Source of the DNA: Flavobacteriaceae bacterium
GTDB taxonomy: Bacteria > Bacteroidota > Bacteroidia > Flavobacteriales > Flavobacteriaceae
Reading direction: 5' to 3'
Length of the DNA: 9,418 nucleotides
NCBI GenBank assembly: GCA_030618945.1
Contig: JAUXCI010000082.1
Location: forward strand, 1-9,418
The translations under genes were made by a program, and so were the position numbers. Within the stretch, counting starts at the first letter, position 1. Every line of letters begins with the position of its first letter. The notes below the pieces were generated by a model, which ran no database searches, was not told the origin of the DNA, and saw only the letters and a program-made list of their open reading frames with translations. Shown here in pieces: positions 1 through 7,057 of this stretch.

Positions 1-785
1 GAACAAATATGATAGAAACCATATCCAACAAAACATATAGCAGTCTCCCTTCTTGGGTTGCTAATTGGGAAAAAACGGGTCTGCTCAAATTCACTGATAA
101 AAATGAGGATGGAATAGTTCAATACCTGGCAGATCCCATGCTTAACGAACTCACGATTGATAAGGACATCATGGTGCTTGCCAATCCGGAAATTGCTGAT
201 TTACCAAACTGGGTAATTGCTTTGGTTGCTGCCGGAGGACTCGCAGCCGCCTTATCAACAGCCGCTGGCTTGCTTTTGGTCATTTCGGCTTCTATATCTC
301 ATGATCTTATTAAAAAAATGATCTACCCTAAAATTTCTGAAAAAGGTGAATTGATCATCGCAAGAATCTCAGCTGTTTTTGCTGTTTCTATCGCGGGCTA
401 TTTTGGCATTAATCCGCCAGATTTTGTTGCAGCTACAGTCGCATTGGCTTTCGGTTTGGCAGCAGCATCTTTTTTTCCAGCCATCATTCTAGGCATTTTT
501 GTAAAACGCATGAACAAGGAAGGCGCCGTTGCCGGGATGGTAATCGGGATGTTATTTATGCTGTACTATATGATGAAATTTAAATTCGACTGGTTCGGAG
601 GTGGAACGAAGTCTGATTGGTGGTTCGGCATATCCCCGGAAGGTTTTGGGACTGTTGCGATGATCATCAACTTTGTTGTGTCATTACTGATTGCATTTAT
701 CAGCCCGAAGCCTCCGCAAAATATTCAGGAACTGGTGGAGAATATTAGAATTCCTTCTGGTGTTGGAACTCCTCAGGATCATTAA
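1..785 (+). CDS. Sodium:solute symporter, VC_2705-like subfamily, C-terminal part (5' end outside window)
   Basis: This is the C-terminal end of a Na+/solute symporter of the SSS family, an inner-membrane carrier probably importing acetate or another short carboxylate. The reading frame is open from base 3 through the ATG at 9, so that ATG is internal and the gene begins upstream of the window. About 260 residues remain, with roughly five membrane helices. The first visible helix begins at 'LPNWVIALVAAGGLAAALST' and carries the Ser-Thr pair (bases 255-260) that in SSS proteins lies at the Na+ site. The hydrophilic loop before it, with 'WEKTGLLKF' and 'DIMVLANPEIADLPNW', resembles the VC_2705 subfamily, which is often found beside acetyl-CoA synthetase, as here. 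The subfamily name and the acetate substrate are inferred from motif memory and from the neighbouring acs gene. ActP is the main alternative. Confidence 0.85.
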   Translation, partial: TNMIETISNKTYSSLPSWVANWEKTGLLKFTDKNEDGIVQYLADPMLNELTIDKDIMVLANPEIADLPNWVIALVAAGGLAAALSTAAGLLLVISASISHDLIKKMIYPKISEKGELIIARISAVFAVSIAGYFGINPPDFVAATVALAFGLAAASFFPAIILGIFVKRMNKEGAVAGMVIGMLFMLYYMMKFKFDWFGGGTKSDWWFGISPEGFGTVAMIINFVVSLLIAFISPKPPQNIQELVENIRIPSGVGTPQDH

Positions 786-887
786 CAAGCATAAATAGTC
801 GTTCGTCGAATTTTTTATATAATAAATATGTTTAATTTTATCTTGGTCTAATCTAGTATAAAGCTGAGTTTATCAATCATCCAAATT

Positions 888-900
888 CCGATTTAATCGG
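888..900. promoter_or_regulatory. Perfect 6-bp-arm inverted repeat upstream of acs, possible operator
   Basis: CCGATT-T-AATCGG is a perfect 13-base inverted repeat ending 24 bases before the acs start codon. It lies in an AT-rich gap where GC-ended arms stand out. The size and position would suit a transcription-factor operator, or a small hairpin in the leader. No family is recognised, and chance is a real possibility for arms this short. Confidence 0.25.
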
Positions 901-924
901 TAGGGAAAACTAATTACAAATTTT

Positions 925-2835
925 ATGAAATCTTTACAAATCACCACTTTTAGAGAATATAAAGCTAAGTATGAACAAAGTGTCAAAGATCCTGAAGGCT
1001 TTTGGGCCGAAGTTGCTGAACACTTTCATTGGCAGAAAAAATGGGATAAAGTATTGGATTTTGATTTTGATAAACCGGAAATAAAGTGGTTTCAAGGCGC
1101 GAAACTAAATATAACTGAAAATTGTCTGGACAGGCATTTGGAAACCATAGGCAACAAAACAGCAATTATATGGGAACCTAATGATCCGGATGAAGAATCA
1201 AGGTATATATCCTATCGACAACTTTTTGTAAAAGTATCCCGCTTCGCCAATGTGCTAAAAAATAATGGCATTAAAAAAGGTGATCGTGTGTGTTTGTATA
1301 TGCCAATGATCCCTGAATTAGCCATTGCCATGCTAGCTTGTGCCAGAATTGGCGCAGTACACTCTATCGTGTTTGCTGGGTTTTCTTCTTCTGCGCTTTC
1401 CAGTAGAATAAACGATTCACAATGTAAAATGCTGATAACGGCAAATGAAGTATACAGGGGTACCAAAGCCATCAATCTAAAACAAGTTTGTGATCAGGCT
1501 TTGGAAAATGCACCTTCAGTAGAGACTATGATTGTTTATAGAAGAACAGTGGAACCAACCAAAATGACTGTGGGCAGAGATAAATTTTGGTTTGATGAAT
1601 TACAAAAAGTTGATAATCAATGTGAGGCTGAATCTATGGATGCTGAAGACCTGCTGTTTATTCTATACACCTCAGGTTCAACCGGAAAACCAAAAGGAAT
1701 GGTGCATACCACTGGCGGATATATGGTAGGTGCCACCTATACATTTGAGAATGTTTTTCAATGCAAAAAAGATGACGTTTATTGGTGTACTGCCGATATT
1801 GGTTGGGTAACCGGGCATTCCTATATTATTTACGGACCGCTTTGTGCTGGTGCTACTACTGTGATGTTTGAAGGAGTACCCTCCTATCCCGATTATGGAA
1901 GATTCTGGGAAATCGTTGACAAACTAAAGATCACACATTTTTACACCGCTCCAACTGCCATCAGGGCATTGGCCAAACATCCGCTTAGCTTGGTAGAAAA
2001 ACATGACCTTTCAAGTTTAAAGGTTTTGGGATCAGTGGGAGAACCGATCAATGAAGAGGCGTGGCACTGGTATAATGACAATATTGGAAAAACCAATTGC
2101 CCCATCGTTGACACCTGGTGGCAAACAGAAACAGGAGCTATAATGATTTCACCCATTGCGGGGGTTACTCCAACTCGTCCTACTTTTGCTACTTTACCGC
2201 TACCTGGCGTTCAACCGATTATAATGGATGAACACGGCAAGGAAATAAAACAGAAGAATATGGAACCGGCTGAGGGAAGATTGGCCATGAAAGCACCCTG
2301 GCCTTCGATAGCCAGAACCATTTTTGGTGACCATCAACGCTATAAAGACACTTATTTTTCCACATATAAAAATATGTATTTCACAGGCGACGGCGCCTAC
2401 CGGGATGCAAGTGGCAACTATAGAATTACTGGTAGAGTTGATGATGTTGTCATCGTTTCTGGTCATAATCTGGGAACGGCCCCCATTGAAAACGCTATTG
2501 ATGAACATGCTGACATAGTTGAATGCGCAGTTGTTGGCTTCCCACATGATTTAAAAGGAAATGCCTTATATGCCTTTGTTACCAAATATGATGAATGCAA
2601 AACTTCAGATGATATATTGAAAGTTGAGATCAATCAAATCATATCTGATAGCATTGGGGCTATTGCCAAGCTTGACAAAGTTCAATTTGTTTCGGGTCTG
2701 CCTAAAACAAGATCCGGTAAAATTATGCGGAGGATCTTGAGAAAAATTGCTTCTAAGGACGCGGAGAATTTAGGTGACATTTCCACTTTACTCAATCCTG
2801 ATGTAGTAGAAGAAATTAAAAAAGGAGTAAAATAA
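925..2835 (+). CDS. acs: Acetyl-CoA synthetase (AMP-forming)
   Basis: This cytoplasmic enzyme makes acetyl-CoA from acetate, ATP and CoA through an acetyl-AMP intermediate. The protein has 636 residues, close to the roughly 650 usual for Acs, and appears complete. The adenylate-forming P-loop YTSGSTGKPKG lies at residues 248-258. The acyl-pocket and nucleotide motif DTWWQTETG lies at 396-404, with Trp399 at the position of the Salmonella Trp414 that restricts the pocket to acetate. The hinge motif TGRVDD follows. The C-terminal PKTRSGKIMRR holds Lys599, equivalent to the catalytic lysine (Salmonella Lys609) that is controlled by acetylation in many bacteria. The family's usual SGHR is SGHN here (Asn515). 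The start at 925 is chosen because MKSLQITTFREYKAKYE aligns with the normal beginning of the family. No clear Shine-Dalgarno is seen. The partial symporter 139 bases upstream suggests a joint acetate uptake and activation role. Confidence 0.97.
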   Translation: MKSLQITTFREYKAKYEQSVKDPEGFWAEVAEHFHWQKKWDKVLDFDFDKPEIKWFQGAKLNITENCLDRHLETIGNKTAIIWEPNDPDEESRYISYRQLFVKVSRFANVLKNNGIKKGDRVCLYMPMIPELAIAMLACARIGAVHSIVFAGFSSSALSSRINDSQCKMLITANEVYRGTKAINLKQVCDQALENAPSVETMIVYRRTVEPTKMTVGRDKFWFDELQKVDNQCEAESMDAEDLLFILYTSGSTGKPKGMVHTTGGYMVGATYTFENVFQCKKDDVYWCTADIGWVTGHSYIIYGPLCAGATTVMFEGVPSYPDYGRFWEIVDKLKITHFYTAPTAIRALAKHPLSLVEKHDLSSLKVLGSVGEPINEEAWHWYNDNIGKTNCPIVDTWWQTETGAIMISPIAGVTPTRPTFATLPLPGVQPIIMDEHGKEIKQKNMEPAEGRLAMKAPWPSIARTIFGDHQRYKDTYFSTYKNMYFTGDGAYRDASGNYRITGRVDDVVIVSGHNLGTAPIENAIDEHADIVECAVVGFPHDLKGNALYAFVTKYDECKTSDDILKVEINQIISDSIGAIAKLDKVQFVSGLPKTRSGKIMRRILRKIASKDAENLGDISTLLNPDVVEEIKKGVK

Positions 2836-2862
2836 AAAAAATATTTATTGCGTTTTTTTTAT
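2832..2862 (+). terminator. Possible weak intrinsic terminator after acs
   Basis: An A-rich arm overlapping the acs stop codon (2832-2841) can pair over 10 A/T pairs with a T-rich arm (2853-2862) across an 11-base loop. The second arm contains eight consecutive T and would also act as the U-tract. There are no G:C pairs in the stem, so it is weak, but it stands where transcription should end before the nap operon. Confidence 0.3.
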
Positions 2863-2969
2863 AGCCTTTAGGACAATTAACCTTGAGAAATAGTTTTGAC
2901 CTCCCATTTATTCAGATTGGGTTGTTTCTTATTTTGCCATAAATTCTTAAATACAAACTAGCATTATGA

Positions 2970-2992
2970 CCCCTCGTAATTTCGAGTGTGGG
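2970..2992. repeat. Imperfect GC-rich dyad in the acs-napD gap
   Basis: CTCG (2973-2976) pairs with CGAG (2983-2986) around a TAATTT loop. The outer CCC (2970-2972) can pair with GGG (2990-2992) across a three-base TGT bulge. It is the only GC-rich patch in this gap. It could be a leader or RNA hairpin, but no T-tract follows directly, so it does not look like a terminator. Function unknown. Confidence 0.25.
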
Positions 2993-3081
2993 GGATACTC
3001 TTTAAAAATATCTTGTCTTTTTAATTCTGCACCACCTTCTTATGTGATTCCATATTTAGCTTTATTTTTAATTAAAATAAA

Positions 3082-3113
3082 TTAGCCTATCGAATTTGTT
3101 CTTATTAAATTTG
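3082..3113 (+). promoter_or_regulatory. Probable Bacteroidota-type promoter for the nap operon
   Basis: TAAATTTG at 3106-3113 matches the Bacteroidota -7 consensus TAnnTTTG at every fixed position. TTAG at 3082-3085 is one base off the -33 TTTG element, with a 20-base spacer, within the usual range. Transcription would start near 3118-3121, giving a leader of about 20 bases before napD. Supported by sequence only; the start site is not measured. Confidence 0.45.
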
Positions 3114-3127
3114 TAACTTTAGTCACA
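3112..3127. promoter_or_regulatory. CRP/FNR-superfamily-like operator before napD
   Basis: TGTAACTTTAGTCACA has the form TGTnA-N6-TCACA and differs from the classical CRP dyad TGTGA-N6-TCACA at one half-site base. It overlaps the predicted -7 element and start site, so a factor bound here would more likely repress, unless the real promoter lies upstream. Nap operons are commonly controlled by CRP/FNR-family or nitrogen-oxide-responsive regulators, so the location is sensible. The match to a Bacteroidota regulator is inference. Confidence 0.35.
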
Positions 3128-3140
3128 CAAATTACTTACC

Positions 3141-3374
3141 ATGCCTGTTAAAAGTTACCTTGCTCGTCCGCATACGGGCAAATTCAATGAGCTTATTGTG
3201 GAACTTTCCGCTCTTAGAGGATGTGAAATAATCCCTTCAACCAATGAAGAAATAGCTGTTCTTGTTACAGACACGCTAAATGAAGAAGAAGACATACTTC
3301 TTGTATCAAAAATAAACACTCTAGATAACTTAAAGATGCTTACCATGGTTTCAGGGTTTGAAGTCAATACCTAA
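3141..3374 (+). CDS. napD: NapD-like chaperone for periplasmic nitrate reductase
   Basis: NapD is a small cytoplasmic chaperone that binds the Tat signal peptide of NapA and holds back export until the molybdenum cofactor and iron-sulfur cluster are inserted. This protein has 77 residues, close to the 87 of E. coli NapD. It shows the family's pattern of a strand, a helix ending in 'ELSALRGCEI', a second strand 'EIAVLVTDT', a helix, and a final strand 'MLTMVSGFEV', as expected of a ferredoxin-like fold. The GCE turn is the best-conserved feature of the family. It lies 15 bases before napA and is first in the operon, which supports the call more strongly than the short sequence alone. No Shine-Dalgarno is visible. 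Confidence 0.85.
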   Translation: MPVKSYLARPHTGKFNELIVELSALRGCEIIPSTNEEIAVLVTDTLNEEEDILLVSKINTLDNLKMLTMVSGFEVNT

Positions 3375-3389
3375 TTTTCGAAATATATT

Positions 3390-5717
3390 ATGATTAACAA
3401 AGTAAAAAGTAGACGAGAATTTTTAAAAAAAATGGCTGCAATTTCTGCCATGACTGCTGCGGCTTCTCTTTTTCCTGGAATTATATTTGCAGCAGAACAG
3501 GAAGCTGATATTGCATTATTAGGAGATCTCGAATGGAAAAAAGCACCTTGTCGATTTTGCGGTGTTGGTTGTGGTATTCTCGTAGGGTTGGAAAACAATA
3601 AGGCAGTTGCCGTAAAAGGTGACCCAAATTCATCTGTTAACAAAGGGTTGTGCTGTGTCAAGGGCTATCATCAAACTATATGCATGTATGCTGAAGATAG
3701 ATTGACAAAACCGCTTGTTAAAAAAGATGGTAAATATGTTGAAACTTCAATGGAAGAGGCTTTAGATCTTGTAGCTTCGAAAATGATGGAGACTATTGAA
3801 ACCCATGGCAAAGATGCCGTAGCCATGTATACTTCCGGACAATCCACAATTCCCGAAGGCTATGTGGCTTCCAAATTTATGAAAGGTGCGATTGGTACTA
3901 ATAATCTGGATTGCAACGCCCGCTTGTGTATGGCCAGTGCCGTTACCGGATTTTTAACCAGTTTTGGAGCCGATGAACCCATGGGTTGTTATGACGATAT
4001 TGACCAGGCAGACGTCTTTATTACCTGGGGAAACAATATGGCTGAAATGCACCCTGTTTTATTTTCCAGAATGCTTGATCAACAACTTAAAAGGGGCGCT
4101 GAAATAATTGACTTTGCAACAAGAACGACCCGATCAAGCGGAGCATCTAACAGATCAATATTATTCCATCCACAAACAGATCTAGCTGTTGCCAATGCCA
4201 TTGCATATGAAATCATCAACAACGGGTGGGTAAATCAAAAATTTGTAGAGGACCACTGTAATTTCAACAAAGGCTTAACCAATATTGGTTACGGAACCGA
4301 AGATAAATTCAATTTCAAAGACAGTCCTGAAAAAATCGATTTTAACGAATACAAAGAATTTCTAAAAGATTATACTCCTGAAAAGGTTTCCGGCTTATCC
4401 GGAGTCTCAGTAAAAGACATCAAATATTTGGCAAACTTATATGGTGACCCCAATAAAAAAGTAGTTTCTTATTGGTGTATGGGTGTTAATCAACATACAA
4501 GGGGTACATGGATGAATAATCTTATCTATAATATTCACCTCTTGACCGGGAAAATTTCTCAACCTGGAAACGGGCCTTTTTCATTAACAGGTCAGCCAAG
4601 TGCATGTGGAACGGCAAGGGAAGTTGGAACTTTTACCCACAAGTTGCCTAAAGGAGTGGTAACAAATGAAAAGCACCGAGAATTCGCTGCAAAAATCTGG
4701 AAAGTTCCGGTTGAAAGAATTCCTTCTAAACCCACTTATCACGCTACAGAAATGTTTAGAGCCTTGGACAGAGGTGATATCAAATTCATTTGGACCCAAG
4801 TAACCAATCCCGTCGTTTCTTTGCCAAATGTAAGTCGGTATACCAAAGGCGCCCAAAAAGAAGATCGATTTATCGTTGTTTCCGATGTGTTTCCAACGCC
4901 TACTTCTGATGTTGCGGACGTTATTTTACCTGCAGCCTGGCATATAGAAAAAACCGGAATGTATGGAAATTCAGAAAGAAGAACCCAACATTGGGAAAAA
5001 ATGATAGACCCTCCTGGTGAAGCTATGGCTGATGCATGGCAAACCATTGAGGTAGCTCGAAGAATGGGCTTTGCAGATCTCTTTCCGTATTCAAAAGAAA
5101 ATCATGAAGAAGAAATTTATAACGAATATAGACAGTTTCACGAAGGTAAGAAACACGGTATGGCACCTCTGGAAGTTTTAAAGAAAAAGTCAGGTGTTAT
5201 TTGGCCTTTTGTAGATGGTAAAGAAACTAAATGGAGATATAACGCCACTTATGACCCTGCCTGTTCAAACGGAAAAACTTTTGATTTTTATGGCAAACCA
5301 GATGGAAAAGCTGTGATCTGGCAAAGGCCCTATGAACCAGCTGCCGAATTTCCAGATGATGAGTACCCATTTTGGCTGAATACCGGTAGAGTGATTGAGC
5401 ATTGGCACACGGGTTCTATGACCAGAAGAATTCCTGTATTACATAAAGCCATGCCTCATGCATACGTCGAACTTCATCCTGATGATGCAGCTTCCTATGG
5501 GATTCAAAACGGAGAAAAAATAAAGGTGGTTTCTAGAAGAGGAACAACTATTCTACCTGCCTCAATTAATGAAAGAGGACTGCCGACGAAAGGGCAGGTT
5601 TTTGTGCCGTTTTTTGATGAAAATATGATGATTAATGACGTAACACTGGATGCTTTTTGTCCTATATCAAAAGAGCCGGACTATAAGAAATGTGCGGTCA
5701 AAATAGAAAAGGTTTAA
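3390..5717 (+). CDS. napA: Periplasmic nitrate reductase catalytic subunit NapA
   Basis: NapA reduces nitrate to nitrite in the periplasm using a Mo-bis-MGD cofactor and one [4Fe-4S] cluster. The 775-residue precursor starts with a Tat signal, S7-R8-R9-E-F-L-K-K followed by a hydrophobic stretch, with probable cleavage near Ala35. The cluster cysteines are C54, C57, C61 (CRFCGVGC) and C89 in GLCCVKGY, with Lys91 as the conserved electron-transfer lysine. The molybdenum ligand is Cys180 in NARLCMASAV. Other NapA signatures are GCYDDIDQAD, NMAEMHPVL, CGTAREVGTFTHKLP, GNSERRTQHW, and the C-terminal GRVIEHWHTGSMTRR and KKCAVKIEKV, which closely match E. coli NapA. It is shorter than E. coli NapA (828) and nearer the Desulfovibrio enzyme (755), but looks complete. 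napD lies 15 bases upstream and cytochrome genes follow after 14 bases. I judge other molybdoenzymes such as formate dehydrogenase unlikely. Confidence 0.97.
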   Translation: MINKVKSRREFLKKMAAISAMTAAASLFPGIIFAAEQEADIALLGDLEWKKAPCRFCGVGCGILVGLENNKAVAVKGDPNSSVNKGLCCVKGYHQTICMYAEDRLTKPLVKKDGKYVETSMEEALDLVASKMMETIETHGKDAVAMYTSGQSTIPEGYVASKFMKGAIGTNNLDCNARLCMASAVTGFLTSFGADEPMGCYDDIDQADVFITWGNNMAEMHPVLFSRMLDQQLKRGAEIIDFATRTTRSSGASNRSILFHPQTDLAVANAIAYEIINNGWVNQKFVEDHCNFNKGLTNIGYGTEDKFNFKDSPEKIDFNEYKEFLKDYTPEKVSGLSGVSVKDIKYLANLYGDPNKKVVSYWCMGVNQHTRGTWMNNLIYNIHLLTGKISQPGNGPFSLTGQPSACGTAREVGTFTHKLPKGVVTNEKHREFAAKIWKVPVERIPSKPTYHATEMFRALDRGDIKFIWTQVTNPVVSLPNVSRYTKGAQKEDRFIVVSDVFPTPTSDVADVILPAAWHIEKTGMYGNSERRTQHWEKMIDPPGEAMADAWQTIEVARRMGFADLFPYSKENHEEEIYNEYRQFHEGKKHGMAPLEVLKKKSGVIWPFVDGKETKWRYNATYDPACSNGKTFDFYGKPDGKAVIWQRPYEPAAEFPDDEYPFWLNTGRVIEHWHTGSMTRRIPVLHKAMPHAYVELHPDDAASYGIQNGEKIKVVSRRGTTILPASINERGLPTKGQVFVPFFDENMMINDVTLDAFCPISKEPDYKKCAVKIEKV

Positions 5718-5731
5718 GACACATAGAAGAC

Positions 5732-6412
5732 ATGAAACGATTTTTTATCATATTCTTATTTGTTATATTAACTGCTAGCATCATTGTTGTATGGAGCTTT
5801 AGTTATTTTTCATCTCATGAGGAGGCGCATATTGTCAATACTAAAATTAGTGAATCTTCACACATTCCCTCTGAGAAAGGCGTTTTTGATCGCTCTTCCT
5901 TCGCTTTGGAATACTCCATCATGCCATTAGACCAAGAGCATCAGAGAGATCTTAAAACATACTATGAAAACAGAGCATTTTACGGAGCTCCTCCGTCAAT
6001 ACCACACCCTGTTTTTGAAGGGAGTATTGGCGCAAAAGAATGTCTTAAATGCCATGAAAATGGAGGCTTTGTTGAAAAATTTAATGCCTATACCCCTGTG
6101 AGCCCACATCCTGATAAATTAAACTGTGTGCAATGCCATGTTCAGGTCAAAACCAATGAGCTTTTTTCGCCTTCGTCCTTTACATCTAATTCAGCGCCTT
6201 CTTTGAAAAACCAGGCTCTTTTAGGAAGCCCACCCATTATTCCACACCAAATTCAACTTAGAGAAAACTGTTTGTCATGTCATGCGGGATCGAGTGCAGT
6301 CAAAGAAATTCGAACCTCCCATCCAAACAGAATAAATTGCCGTCAATGTCATGTGATTAATGAAAAAAAAATAGCAGACATTGGAATATTTAAAAGAGAT
6401 ATTAAACAATAA
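5732..6412 (+). CDS. NapB-like tetraheme c-type cytochrome with two diheme modules
   Basis: This is an electron-transfer partner for NapA. The start at 5732 is preferred to an in-frame ATG at 5690 inside napA, because MKRFFIIFLFVILTASIIVV makes a proper membrane signal; no clear cleavage site follows, so it may stay as an N-terminal anchor. The protein has 226 residues and four CxxCH heme sites at C104, C132, C180 and C203. They form two similar units. Each begins with a G-[A/S]-P-P-x-I-P-H motif (residues 85-92 and 165-172), then a CLxCH, a Ser-containing HP segment (SPHP or SHP), and a CxQCHV. This arrangement is that of E. coli NapB (APPMIPHQV, then CLQCH and CLQCHVP), which has only one such unit, so this looks like an in-gene duplication. 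The motif histidines His92 and His172 are candidate distal heme ligands. Whether to call it NapB or a new relative is open, so no symbol is given. Confidence 0.88.
   Translation: MKRFFIIFLFVILTASIIVVWSFSYFSSHEEAHIVNTKISESSHIPSEKGVFDRSSFALEYSIMPLDQEHQRDLKTYYENRAFYGAPPSIPHPVFEGSIGAKECLKCHENGGFVEKFNAYTPVSPHPDKLNCVQCHVQVKTNELFSPSSFTSNSAPSLKNQALLGSPPIIPHQIQLRENCLSCHAGSSAVKEIRTSHPNRINCRQCHVINEKKIADIGIFKRDIKQ
5984..6355 (+). repeat. Two tandem NapB-like diheme modules within one gene
   Basis: Protein-level repeat: module 1 spans about 5984-6142 (residues 85-137) and module 2 about 6224-6355 (residues 165-208). Both hold the PPxIPH motif, a CxxCH, an HP dipeptide and a second CxQCHV in the same order. 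Module 2 is shorter, with 15 rather than 19 residues from the first Gly to the first heme cysteine and 23 rather than 28 residues between heme cysteines. The DNA has diverged, so the duplication is not recent. Confidence 0.75.
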
Positions 6413-6418
6413 AAATTT

Positions 6419-7042
6419 ATGACTTCAACTTCTTTTATAAAAATCATGTCATGCGTTCTTATTTTTCTTGTTATGTCTTGTAAAGGCGAAAAAGAAGAAT
6501 ACCACAATCTTATTGACAAAATAGAGGCAAAAAGTATAGAATACAAAAGAAACAGTATTCAAGAACAGAATTTATTTGAACCTGATGCATTGGTATTAAT
6601 AGATGAAAATAATATCCAGTTTCATATTCAAAGTAGAAAGGAAAAAATACAATCGTTTAAATGCAGTGAATGCCACACCAAACCAGTATCTCAGTTGCAA
6701 ACAGAGGGCTTGGGTAAAAAAGCGCATTGGGACATTACTTTAAAGCATGCAGATAAAAAGACCATGTCTTGCTTGTCGTGTCATATAAATAATGATATGG
6801 ACAACTTACAAAGTATCACCGGTGAATCAATTGACTTAAATTACAGTTATCAACTCTGCAACCAATGTCATAATAATGAAGTTAAAGATTGGGTTGGGGG
6901 AGCACATGGTAAAAACCTAAGTGGCTGGCAAGGTAGCAGAATATCAAAACTATGTACAGAATGCCATGACCCTCATGATCCATCAATCAAAAAAAGATGG
7001 CCATCTAGATATAATTCAATTATGGTAAGTGAACGTAAATAA
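6419..7042 (+). CDS. Tetraheme c-type cytochrome lipoprotein
   Basis: A 207-residue exported lipoprotein with four covalent heme sites: C82 (CSECH), C118 (CLSCH), C147 (CNQCH) and C179 (CTECH). The N-terminus, with Lys8, a hydrophobic core and the lipobox VMSC, predicts lipidation at Cys21. It is thus membrane-attached, probably in the periplasm. The hemes form two pairs, each with an Ala-His dipeptide (His103, His163) about 15 residues before the second heme, which makes these histidines candidate distal ligands. 'CTECHDPHDP' near the end is typical of cytochrome c3-like multiheme proteins. No NapC/NirT-type membrane helix is present, so it is not NapC. Lying 6 bases after the NapB-like gene and before the iron-sulfur gene, it probably links the quinol-oxidising module to the NapB-like protein or NapA. 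The exact family is not recognised. Confidence 0.85.
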   Translation: MTSTSFIKIMSCVLIFLVMSCKGEKEEYHNLIDKIEAKSIEYKRNSIQEQNLFEPDALVLIDENNIQFHIQSRKEKIQSFKCSECHTKPVSQLQTEGLGKKAHWDITLKHADKKTMSCLSCHINNDMDNLQSITGESIDLNYSYQLCNQCHNNEVKDWVGGAHGKNLSGWQGSRISKLCTECHDPHDPSIKKRWPSRYNSIMVSERK

Positions 7043-7043
7043 A

Positions 7044-7048
7044 AAGGA
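7044..7048 (+). promoter_or_regulatory. AAGGA ribosome-binding site for the iron-sulfur gene
   Basis: AAGGA lies 9 bases before the ATG at 7058. It is one of the few Shine-Dalgarno-like sequences here and favours that start over the in-frame ATG at 7199, just before the twin-arginine motif. Confidence 0.4.
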
Positions 7049-7057
7049 TAAGAAAAC

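Larger units (their letters stand above)
2836..3140 (+). other. Intergenic region between acs and napD (305 bases)
   Basis: No convincing gene is seen here. A 39-codon frame from 2966 to 3085 has no upstream ribosome site and no recognisable product. From left to right the region holds the A/T hairpin after acs, a GC-rich imperfect dyad at 2970-2992, an isolated TGTGA half-site at 3043-3047, and then the probable nap promoter and a CRP/FNR-like dyad near 3082-3127. The region is very AT-rich apart from the dyad near 2980. Confidence 0.6.

Noticed and set aside
9..785. Treating the ATG at base 9 as the true start of the symporter.
   Set aside because: The frame is open to the window edge and the protein would begin in a loop with only the last helices of a transporter family of more than 500 residues.
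2200..2547. A 115-codon frame on the - strand inside acs.
   Set aside because: It is antisense to a clearly coding, conserved part of acs and has no domain of its own; similar antisense frames inside napA (4584-4856, 4739-5047) and the iron-sulfur gene (7598-7933) are rejected for the same reason.
2966..3085. A 39-codon frame on the + strand in the acs-napD gap (begins MTPRNFECGGYSL).
   Set aside because: No ribosome site, no recognisable motif, AT-rich composition in its second half, and its stop overlaps the predicted nap promoter.
5690..5731. An upstream in-frame ATG that would lengthen the NapB-like cytochrome by 14 residues.
   Set aside because: It lies inside napA and puts polar residues before an otherwise ideal signal/anchor beginning at 5732.
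6419..7042. Calling the tetraheme lipoprotein NapC or NrfH because it has four hemes near napA.
   Set aside because: It has a lipobox rather than the NapC/NirT membrane anchor, and the heme spacing and flanking motifs differ.
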